A stretch of 64,000 bases of DNA from the NCBI RefSeq assembly GCF_964355755.1, contig NC_092676.1, forward strand, positions 22,922,288 through 22,986,287. Direction: 5' to 3'. Each line of letters opens with the position of its first letter. Position 1 is the stretch's first letter. The DNA is from Antedon mediterranea. Taxonomy: Eukaryota; Echinodermata; Crinoidea; Comatulida; Antedonidae. The translations under genes were made by a program, and so were the position numbers. The notes under the pieces are model-generated. The model searched no databases and had not been told where the DNA came from. It saw only the letters and a list, made by a program, of their open reading frames with translations. Below are positions 54,901-64,000 of the stretch, piece after piece.

Positions 54901-55654
54901 TTAGCTTAAAAACCTTAAACCCAGTAGGATAGTGTGGAATGCATGGAGTGTATTTACAACTCTTAACTAATCAAGCAGGATTTAAACTGCAATTTAGCTT
55001 TAACAGACTGTTGCATCACAGCGTTATCTAAGCTGTAGCTTCTATCAATTTGTTACATCTTTGTTAAACTTTAAAAGATTTATAAACTCACAAAATAAAA
55101 AGGCCACTGCAGAATGCATAGGAAATTATCAATCTGTCATGTATATTCTAGACCAGAGATGTTTACTTCCTTATGCTATTATTATACGACTACAATTGTT
55201 GTGTATTACATTGTTAAATAATACCACTATTAGGAATAAAATCAAGTCAGACAGATTTGAAAAAAAGAACTCACTAAGCCATCGGAAGGAACTATAAATT
55301 AATCAACGCAGCGTCAGTAGACCGCGGCAATATACTTCCCCAGCTTATGTAACTAAATTGTTGGATCAGAGTATGGTGAATATATATACTATTATTAAGG
55401 ATACAATCAACGCAGACTGTGTTGAAGTGAAAGTGTTTACAAGTAAAAGTGTATAAAGGCCTAGAAAGACAAATTGTATAGTATACAAGATAGAACATTT
55501 AAAGACTTAAAAGATAATTTTACAAAGTTCAACAACAATAATTCGTAGATATGATATAGTAATAATAAAGATATTCAGTATGACGTTAAAGCCTACCTTG
55601 GGCGTAAACAGCCACAAAAAAAGCAACCAACAGAATTCCAACTTGTCGAGCCAT
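39910..55654 (-). CDS. Gene C: secreted protein of 12 EGF repeats, 500 aa, 13 exons
   Basis: Exons in transcript order: 55654-55597, 48843-48724, 48437-48303, 47901-47788, 47284-47162, 46657-46553, 46066-45947, 45482-45357, 44740-44627, 44258-44022 (2 EGF), 42974-42861, 40610-40488, 39923-39910. Total 1503 nt, in frame. Exon 1 encodes a signal peptide ([19 protein letters not shown]) and all internal exons are phase 1-1. The terminal 14-bp microexon completes the last EGF as NCETAP then TAA; CET is the usual ending of EGF exons here, which supports it. Without that splice the frame would stop within two codons as GK. No other domain or membrane segment was seen, so a secreted adhesion or matrix role is inferred. 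Joining exon 1 across a 6.75-kb intron rests on phase and on the resulting AQENEFC junction. Confidence 0.8.
41468..42167. mobile_element. 700-bp interspersed element with GACC microsatellites
   Basis: The ends AGTCGCGTG (41468-41476) and CACGCGACT (42159-42167) are inverted. Just inside each end is a (GACC)n run (about 41488-41502 and 42116-42134). No coding potential. It lies in the gene C intron between exons 11 and 12. Confidence 0.5.
43315..43790. repeat. Degenerate tandem repeat of GGGACAC-type phrases
   Basis: Phrases resembling GGGGACACCNCTATTAAGGG and GGTACCCATATTTG recur about four times in a gene C intron. Divergence is too high to define the unit exactly. Confidence 0.4.
48541..48650. 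mobile_element. Degraded MITE of the TGGTTCCCACTAG family (copy 2)
   Basis: Keeps the inner arms (AAGGACGCAAAGCAACGCAA and, inverted, TGTCCTTGCGTTTCG; TTGACCAATAGCAAGCGA and ATTGGTCAA) but lacks the terminal repeats. It lies in gene C intron 2. Confidence 0.6.
50096..50265. mobile_element. Palindromic MITE (copy 2 of the 30674 family)
   Basis: Ends TTGATATAAAGTTTGC and CAAACTTTATATCAA are inverted. The inner TCTCGACGTTT and GCTCTTTTCAGAATTAA match copy 1. Confidence 0.65.
53569..54114. mobile_element. Cluster of three MITEs of the TGGTTCCCACTAG family
   Basis: Members at about 53569-53708, 53709-53892 and 53893-54114 lie end to end. The middle one is nearly intact (GCTTGGTTCCCACTAG to CTAGTGGGAACCACGC). 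The third has a partial internal terminus near 54020, so it may itself be nested. They lie in gene C intron 1. Confidence 0.75.
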
Positions 55655-57711
55655 TATATACGACGTGGTGAGTTACAGACTTTACACTAACACTGAATGT
55701 CAATGTGCTTCTGCAAGGACTCAGTACTAACTTGTCGTTTTTAGGGTGCGTTATAGTCGACTATTGACTATTGTTCGCGGCTTTACTAATAGCGACAAAG
55801 GGACCCAGAGCTTAAAGAATAGAAGTATTAAGCATATATAATGTGTGTTACAATAAATGAACCGTAACGGTAAATGAATACTTAAATGGAAAACCTCATT
55901 ATTGAATTGGCCCTATAAATCGATCGTGTGCCAGGGAGCGATGTCTATCGGTTCTATGTTTGAAAACGAATGCCAACATAACGATCTTCAAAGATATTTA
56001 GCATTTTATTTCCTTAAGTTTACATAATACGTATAATGATGATGACTTAACCTTTCCAAAAGTTTGTAACAATATGTTTTCAATGTATAAGGATAGAGAT
56101 ATTATAGTTAACTATATAATATGGTATAAGACAAGGTGTTTGTTCACTTTTTTACACTCGGCTAAATGTGTGTAAAACAGGGAGGTATGTGTGTAAAACA
56201 GGGAGGTTTATGTCTGTTTGGAATGACATGGTGACCTATTAATCAATGTTTACACATTTTAAAGATATTTAAAAAAATCATTGTAGAACCATATAATTAT
56301 ATTATATATTTATATTGATTATTGTACGTGACAAAAAAATATAAATTGATATGGTAACAAATATTGAAATACAAACACAATTGGTATATAAATACCTTCT
56401 GTTTCTGTTTTTTTTTGGTTCAACAAAAAAGTAATAATTTTACAGTTTAAACTTGGTCTAAGGAATGTAACAGATTGAGGTGGCTGAAAACAACGTAAAG
56501 ATACATTGGTTTTAACGTTCTAGTTCTTTAGTTTAAAATGCTTTGAGTTACAATTGAAGAGTTTGTTGACTTCACAAGGTTTTTACAATGGGGTTCATTC
56601 ACAATTACCAGTATTTTCAATGACCGGTCGTGACAGAGAGTCAAGTTCCATATTGTTGTAAATTCAATAGGAATCATGAATAGTGTGCTGTTCAATAGAC
56701 TCATGGCAATACTATTTTTGGTAATACATCTATCGAAAATACAAGTCAATTTGTTTTTATATTTCATTGTCAATATTATTATTTCTTCAATGTGTGGGTG
56801 AAAGATCTACGTCTATCATAACTTCTTTGAATAGAATAATTTTAATGTAATTGGTGGTGTATATTAAACTTTCTTCGTTATCATAACTTGTTTTTTTTTA
56901 AATTAGAAATAATAAAACAGATCGAATTCAGTATCTACTTTAACCATGAAAAGCAAACCTCAAAATTCCTTACAATCTTATTCATTATTATTTAAAATCA
57001 AGACAGGGTGAGACTATACAGCATCATAACTCTCTGCCCCGATAAATATATTTCACTCTTTATTAAAATGGCTTTCCTATCCAATAGTTAGCAATACAAA
57101 GTTGTGTAATGCTTTCGGGATCATTCATAGAAAGGAAAACGGAAGAATTAAAAATCCTAAAAGTTATGTTTAAATGGTTTTAGAATTTTGTCAACAATTG
57201 TCAAAAATAAGGAGTGTTCATTCGGCAGACATATAACAAATAATGACCCTGAAACGCAGACAGTGACACACAAACATGGCAGAACAGAAATAATGAGATA
57301 TTCTGCTATAGATAGATAATATACAGTCAGTTTCTAAATATATATAGCTGTATTTTATTATCGGTAATTTTGTATTTTTACAATTATTTAGAATTTTTAT
57401 TTGAGAATTAATGTCTATTGAGATTGTTTGTTGAAGCTATATAAAATGTTATATACAGCGGCTTCCAATTTCAATTGTTTTTTTTTTATAGTGCAGACGG
57501 TATATTCGAGTAAAAGAATTTTCACTGAAGCGTGGTTCCCACTAGCGACGCAACGCAAGGACGTAACGTAACGCAAGTGAATTGACCAATCACAAGCGAT
57601 GGCTTATTCGCTTGTGATTGCTAACTGTCTATAACTTCGCTTGTCATTGGTTAAAACGCTTGCGTTGCGTTTACGTCCTTGCGTTGCGTTCTAGTGGGAA
57701 CCACGCTTTAC
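55655..57711. other. Spacer between gene C start and gene D EGF exons
   Basis: Should hold the gene C promoter (right of 55654) and the 3' end of gene D if D is a separate gene. No terminal exon for gene D could be identified. A minus-strand frame at 56528-56773 has no recognisable motif. From 56011 onward the sequence is repeated at 60274. Confidence 0.5.
57528..57709. mobile_element. MITE inserted in a gene D splice donor (copy in first duplication)
   Basis: Terminal repeats AAGCGTGGTTCCCACTAG and CTAGTGGGAACCACGCTT are intact, with both inner arm pairs. Its right end lies two bases from the EGF exon boundary at 57712. Comparison with the sister exon at 58099, where the same flank reads uninterrupted (TTTTCACTTACGTGCTG), shows that the insertion split the donor sequence. 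Confidence 0.85.
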
Positions 57712-60700
57712 GTGCTGTTTCACATCTAGTTCCCGTATAGTCAGATGGACAGACACATGTATACATGTTTGTTCCATCGATGCACGTAGCGCCACATGGG
57801 TTACTGGAACATTCATTTGTTGAAGCTGTATACAATTTTATTGATACATTTTTCATTGTTTTTAACTATAACAAATAAATCGTATAATATACGTTTATTT
57901 CACAATCAAGATATACGTTAATTGTATTTTATTTTAATCATTTGGCATGCTTGCACGGGAGAAAAAGTAGGAAAGCTACTGCTGAAGGACGCGCGGCTCT
58001 CAATTCCAATTTTTTTAAACAAAGTTGATGCAGACGGTATCTATATATAAATTTACGTAAGGGCATAGGCCTAATTTAGTAAAAGAATTTTCACTTACGT
58101 GCTGTTTCACATCTAGTTCCAGTATAGTCAGATGGACAGATACATACATACTCGTTTGTTCCATCGATGCACGTAGCGCCATTTAAACATGGGTTACTGG
58201 AACATTCATTAGTTGAAGCTATATGTGTATAACATAATAAATATGTGTTAGCTTTCTTTCATGAACTAAAATAATTCAATGTCATTAATTACTACAGTAA
58301 ATTATTTAATGTTTTCATAATATCACGAAATTTCCATCTCAAATGTCTGTCTGAACCAGATAGGCCTACTATAGATCCAATCAGCAGTGCATATTTCAAA
58401 TGACTAATGGGACCCCAGCTCCATATACAGCACCCGATATTCCTACATGTTCTCCCATAAGCTCTAACAAGTCAAACGTTGCTTAACATTGACGGTGATT
58501 TGACGAGAACCGATGTTTTCAATGGAATTGACTGATTATGGTTTAAAAAAATGGAAGAAGTTTACAATATGCATTCATTTATCTAATATTATGATACGCA
58601 TGATATGTTGTATTATAGAATGTGTCTATAGCATAGTCATTTGTAGAGATACAGTACTTAGAGTCGGGTGATGTTCAAATACAGTACCATTTTGTCAAGT
58701 AATAAAATAGAAAGTTGTTTAAATATATTTCCCCTTACGTGCTGTTTCACATCTAGTGCCCGTATAGCCAGATGGACATGAGCAGTCATACCGGTTAGTC
58801 CCATCAGAGCATGTACCCCCATTCAAACATGGGTTACTCGCACATTCATTTATTGAAGCTATTTGTATAAAATTATAATGTGTTAGCTTTTTTAATTGAA
58901 CTGAAATAATTCATTTTTATTTTATTTTTTATTTTTAAGTACATGAGGCCTAAATCAATCTTAAAATAATAAACAAGAATAAAAATATGATTACGGTTAA
59001 GTTAAAAATCAAATATATATTATTTTCTATTGGTTCAAAACATTTGTACAGACTATGATCTTGTTTAGTATAAGAAATTATACTTACGTGTTTCACATCT
59101 AGTTCCCGTATAGCCAGATGGACAGATACATACATACTCGTTTGTTCCATCGATGCACGTAGCGTCATTTAAACATGGGTTACTGGAACATTCATTTGTT
59201 GAAGCTATATTATTTGTAAAATGTTATAAATATGTTTTAGCTTTTTTTATTAAATTTTTTATTATTAAAATAATTTTAATAATAATTAAAGTAATTGGTT
59301 GAAAACTTATGTAAGTTTACATTATGCCTTTATTTATCTAACCTTCTATGATACGCATGAGATATTGTATTATTGAATCAACGAAAAAAGACTTTAAAGT
59401 GTTACGAGACAAAATTGTTGATTTAATCCAGTTTAATATATTATTATGATCTTATTATGAGCTGCTGGGACGTCCCGTCGAAAGCGACTGAGTTCGCTGT
59501 AGGAGTCTCCCCCCCCCCCCGGGTCTAGCATGTGTGATGTATGTCTTATTGTTTGTTTTGTAAAATCCGGAATACATTGAATTGATACTGAAAAATATAT
59601 TGTAATTTGTAGAGATACAGCACTTAGATTAGAATCGGGTGATGTTCAAATACAGTACCGTAGGTATGGAAAAATATGAATTGTGTTGGCTAAAATGTTT
59701 ATGTTAAGAAATGTATGCTAAAATATGATTATTTTAAGAAATGAATGCTAAAATATGATTATGTTAAGAAATGAATGCTAAAATATGATTATGTTAAGAA
59801 AAGAATGCTAAAATAGGATTATGTTAAGAAATGAATGCTAAAATATGATTATGTTAAGAAAAGAATGATAAAATATGATTATGTTAAGAAATGAATGATA
59901 AAATAGGATTATGTTAAGAAATGAATGCTAAAATATGATTATGTTAAGAAATGAATGATAAAATAGGATTATGTTAAGAAATGAATGCTAAAATATGATT
60001 GTGTTAAGAAATGAATGCTAAAATATGATTATGTTAAGAAATGAATGATAAAATAGGATTATGTTAAGAAATGAATGATAAAATAGGATTATGTTAAGAA
60101 ATGAATGCTAAAATATGATTATGTTAAGAAATGAATGCTAAAATATGATTATGTTAAGAAATGAATGCTAAAATATGATTATGTTAAGAAATGAATGATA
60201 AAATATGATTATGTTAAGAAATGAATGATAAAATAGGATTATGTTAAGAAATGAATGCTAAAATATGCATGCATCCTTAAGTTTACATAATACGTATAAT
60301 GATGATGACTTAACCTTTCCAAAAGTTTGTAACAATATGTTTTCAATGTATAAGGATAGAGATATTATAGTTAACTATATAATATGGTATAAGACAAGGT
60401 GTTTGTTCACTTTTTTACACTCGGCTAAATGTGTGTAAAACAGGGAGGTATGTGTGTAAAACAGGGAGGTTTATGTCTGTTTGGAATGACATGGTGACCT
60501 ATTAATCAATGTTTACACATTTTAAAGATATTTAAAAAAATCATTGTAGAACCATATAATTATATTATATATTTATATTGATTATTGTACGTGACAAAAA
60601 AATATAAATTGATATGGTAACAAATATTGAAATACAAACACAATTGGTATATAAATACCTTCTGTTTCTGTTTTTTTTTGGTTCAACAAAAAAGTAATAA

Positions 60701-63467
60701 TTTTACAGTTTAAACTTGGTCTAAGGAATGTAACAGATTGAGGTGGCTGAAAACAACGTAAAGATACATTGGTTTTAACGTTCTAGTTCTTTAGTTTAAA
60801 ATGCTTTGAGTTACAATTGAAGAGTTTGTTGACTTCACAAGGTTTTTACAATGGGGTTCATTCACAATTACCAGTATTTTCAATGACCGGTCGTGACAGA
60901 GAGTCAAGTTCCATATTGTTGTAAATTCAATAGGAATCATGAATAGTGTGCTGTTCAATAGACTCATGGCAATACTATTTTTGGTAATACATCTATCGAA
61001 AATACAAGTCAATTTGTTTTTATATTTCATTGTCAATATTATTATTTCTTCAATGTGTGGGTGAAAGATCTACGTCTATCATAACTTCTTTGAATAGAAT
61101 AATTTTAATGTAATTGGTGGTGTATATTAAACTTTCTTCGTTATCATAACTTGTTTTTTTTTAAATTAGAAATAATAAAACAGATCGAATTCAGTATCTA
61201 CTTTAACCATGAAAAGCAAACCTCAAAATTCCTTACAATCTTATTCATTATTATTTAAAATCAAGACAGGGTGAGACTATACAGCATCATAACTCTCTGC
61301 CCCGATAAATATATTTCACTCTTTATTAAAATGGCTTTCCTATCCAATAGTTAGCAATACAAAGTTGTGTAATGCTTTCGGGATCATTCATAGAAAGGAA
61401 AACGGAAGAATTAAAAATCCTAAAAGTTATGTTTAAATGGTTTTAGAATTTTGTCAACAATTGTCAAAAATAAGGAGTGTTCATTCGGCAGACATATAAC
61501 AAATAATGACCCTGAAACGCAGACAGTGACACACAAACATGGCAGAACAGAAATAATGAGATATTCTGCTATAGATAGATAATATACAGTCAGTTTCTAA
61601 ATATATATAGCTGTATTTTATTATCGGTAATTTTGTATTTTTACAATTATTTAGAATTTTTATTTGAGAATTAATGTCTATTGAGATTGTTTGTTGAAGC
61701 TATATAAAATGTTATATACAGCGGCTTCCAATTTCAATTGTTTTTTTTTTATAGTGCAGACGGTATATTCGAGTAAAAGAATTTTCACTGAAGCGTGGTT
61801 CCCACTAGCGACGCAACGCAAGGACGTAACGTAACGCAAGTGAATTGACCAATCACAAGCGATGGCTTATTCGCTTGTGATTGCTAACTGTCTATAACTT
61901 CGCTTGTCATTGGTTAAAACGCTTGCGTTGCGTTTACGTCCTTGCGTTGCGTTCTAGTGGGAACCACGCTTTACGTGCTGTTTCACATCTAGTTCCCGTA
62001 TAGTCAGATGGACAGACACATGTATACATGTTTGTTCCATCGATGCACGTAGCGCCACATGGGTTACTGGAACATTCATTTGTTGAAGCTGTATACAATT
62101 TTATTGATACATTTTTCATTGTTTTTAACTATAACAAATAAATCGTATAATATACGTTTATTTCACAATCAAGATATACGTTAATTGTATTTTATTTTAA
62201 TCATTTGGCATGCTTGCACGGGAGAAAAAGTAGGAAAGCTACTGCTGAAGGACGCGCGGCTCTCAATTCCAATTTTTTTAAACAAAGTTGATGCAGACGG
62301 TATCTATATATAAATTTACGTAAGGGCATAGGCCTAATTTAGTAAAAGAATTTTCACTTACGTGCTGTTTCACATCTAGTTCCAGTATAGTCAGATGGAC
62401 AGATACATACATACTCGTTTGTTCCATCGATGCACGTAGCGCCATTTAAACATGGGTTACTGGAACATTCATTAGTTGAAGCTATATGTGTATAACATAA
62501 TAAATATGTGTTAGCTTTCTTTCATGAACTAAAATAATTCAATGTCATTAATTACTACAGTAAATTATTTAATGTTTTCATAATATCACGAAATTTCCAT
62601 CTCAAATGTCTGTCTGAACCAGATAGGCCTACTATAGATCCAATCAGCAGTGCATATTTCAAATGACTAATGGGACCCCAGCTCCATATACAGCACCCGA
62701 TATTCCTACATGTTCTCCCATAAGCTCTAACAAGTCAAACGTTGCTTAACATTGACGGTGATTTGACGAGAACCGATGTTTTCAATGGAATTGACTGATT
62801 ATGGTTTAAAAAAATGGAAGAAGTTTACAATATGCATTCATTTATCTAATATTATGATACGCATGATATGTTGTATTATAGAATGTGTCTATAGCATAGT
62901 CATTTGTAGAGATACAGTACTTAGAGTCGGGTGATGTTCAAATACAGTACCATTTTGTCAAGTAATAAAATAGAAAGTTGTTTAAATATATTTCCCCTTA
63001 CGTGCTGTTTCACATCTAGTGCCCGTATAGCCAGATGGACATGAGCAGTCATACCGGTTAGTCCCATCAGAGCATGTACCCCCATTCAAACATGGGTTAC
63101 TCGCACATTCATTTATTGAAGCTATTTGTATAAAATTATAATGTGTTAGCTTTTTTAATTGAACTGAAATAATTCATTTTTATTTTATTTTTTATTTTTA
63201 AGTACATGAGGCCTAAATCAATCTTAAAATAATAAACAAGAATAAAAATATGATTACGGTTAAGTTAAAAATCAAATATATATTATTTTCTATTGGTTCA
63301 AAACATTTGTACAGACTATGATCTTGTTTAGTATAAGAAATTATACTTACGTGTTTCACATCTAGTTCCCGTATAGCCAGATGGACAGATACATACATAC
63401 TCGTTTGTTCCATCGATGCACGTAGCGTCATTTAAACATGGGTTACTGGAACATTCATTTGTTGAAG
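57712..63467 (-). CDS. Gene D: EGF-repeat protein, eight EGF exons, partial
   Basis: Exons in transcript order: 63467-63351, 63121-63002, 62481-62362, 62088-61975, 59204-59088, 58858-58739, 58218-58099, 57825-57712. All are phase 1-1 and together make 942 nt (314 codons). Each encodes one EGF of the form [20 protein letters not shown], then [12 protein letters not shown]. The first four and last four are the two copies of the 4,263-bp duplication. No signal peptide and no stop exon are visible, so the gene starts beyond 64000 and its 3' end is undefined. Its final donor phase would also fit gene C exon 2, so genes C and D might be one transcription unit with an internal promoter. In exons 57712-57825 and 61975-62088 two residues (LN) are missing between cysteines 2 and 3. 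Confidence 0.72.
59690..60267. repeat. 30-bp minisatellite, about 19 units
   Basis: Unit: ATGATTATGTTAAGAAATGA followed by ATGCTAAAAT. Two variants alternate irregularly (GCTAAAATATG and GATAAAATAGG). The array ends at the duplication breakpoint. There are no unique spacers. Confidence 0.95.
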
Positions 63468-64000
63468 CTATATTATTTGTAAAATGTTATAAATATGTTT
63501 TAGCTTTTTTTATTAAATTTTTTATTATTAAAATAATTTTAATAATAATTAAAGTAATTGGTTGAAAACTTATGTAAGTTTACATTATGCCTTTATTTAT
63601 CTAACCTTCTATGATACGCATGAGATATTGTATTATTGAATCAACGAAAAAAGACTTTAAAGTGTTACGAGACAAAATTGTTGATTTAATCCAGTTTAAT
63701 ATATTATTATGATCTTATTATGAGCTGCTGGGACGTCCCGTCGAAAGCGACTGAGTTCGCTGTAGGAGTCTCCCCCCCCCCCCGGGTCTAGCATGTGTGA
63801 TGTATGTCTTATTGTTTGTTTTGTAAAATCCGGAATACATTGAATTGATACTGAAAAATATATTGTAATTTGTAGAGATACAGCACTTAGATTAGAATCG
63901 GGTGATGTTCAAATACAGTACCGTAGGTATGGAAAAATATGAATTGTGTTGGCTAAAATGTTTATGTTAAGAAATGTATGCTAAAATATGATTATTTTAA
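60274..64000. repeat. 4,263-bp tandem duplication, second copy (cut by window end)
   Basis: Matches 56011-59737. It contains the EGF exons 61975-62088, 62362-62481, 63002-63121 and 63351-63467, and the first units of a second minisatellite from about 63953. Confidence 0.95.
61791..61972. mobile_element. MITE in splice donor, duplicate copy
   Basis: Same insertion as at 57528-57709, shifted by 4,263 bp, so it predates the duplication. Confidence 0.85.

Larger units (their letters stand above)
48844..55596 (-). other. Gene C intron 1, 6.75 kb
   Basis: No additional EGF or other recognisable exon was found on either strand. It contains a palindromic MITE (50096-50265), a cluster of three MITEs (53569-54114) and otherwise AT-rich sequence. 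A frame at 50880-51266 (+) ends in [16 protein letters not shown] but has no supporting context. Confidence 0.5.
56011..60273. repeat. 4,263-bp tandem duplication, first copy
   Basis: The sequence starting TCCTTAAGTTTACATAATAC at 56011 starts again at 60274, and all later landmarks are offset by exactly 4,263 bp. Spot comparisons, including a 12-C homopolymer at about 59509-59520, show no difference. The copy holds four EGF exons, one MITE and a 30-bp minisatellite. Confidence 0.95.

Noticed and set aside
56528-56773. 81-codon minus-strand frame, repeated at 60791-61036
   Set aside because: It is duplicated only because the whole 4,263-bp block is. It has no EGF or other motif and no fitting acceptor was found.
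59690-60267. CRISPR-like regular 30-bp repeats
   Set aside because: Units are directly adjacent with no unique spacers, and the surroundings are an intron-containing animal gene region. This is a minisatellite.

Overview
The window is intron-rich, AT-rich animal nuclear DNA. Coding sequence lies in short exons with consensus GT/AG junctions, there are many mobile-element relics, and no bacterial-style gene packing, tRNA or rRNA was seen. The 8-bp palindrome TAGGCCTA occurs about 22 times. Together with extracellular DM13/DOMON/EGF genes this suggests a marine invertebrate, perhaps a deuterostome such as an echinoderm; the species assignment is inference only.

Layout. Gene A (2002-11558, + strand) is a complete 17-exon gene for a secreted 687-residue Skeletor-like protein: signal peptide, two DM13 domains, DOMON, the conserved Skeletor C-terminal module, one EGF repeat. 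Gene B (12528-36087, + strand) is its tandem paralogue with the same exon phases for 15 exons. Its tail has grown to 27 EGF-like repeats, giving 39 exons and 1713 residues. Gene C (39910-55654, - strand) converges on gene B and encodes a secreted 500-residue protein made of a signal peptide and 12 EGF repeats. Gene D (57712-63467, - strand, open at both ends) supplies eight more EGF exons in a 4,263-bp tandem duplication that runs off the window. Every junction was joined by hand, and genes A, B and C close in frame.

Function. Drosophila Skeletor and Knickkopf share the DM13-DM13-DOMON order, which has been proposed to form an extracellular redox or oxidative-modification module. Here the signal peptides and EGF tails point to the cell surface or extracellular matrix. 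Genes B and C share a characteristic EGF subtype ending in ETYTPPT, so the EGF-only genes and the Skeletor-EGF gene probably exchanged modules locally.

Introns and spacers hold non-autonomous DNA transposons (a 3.9-kb TTAA-flanked long-TIR element, a piggyBac-like element, several MITE families), truncated LINEs (one with a 16-bp target-site duplication), a 2.1-kb compound palindromic satellite between genes B and C, and minisatellites. One MITE has inserted inside a splice donor of gene D without abolishing the GT.
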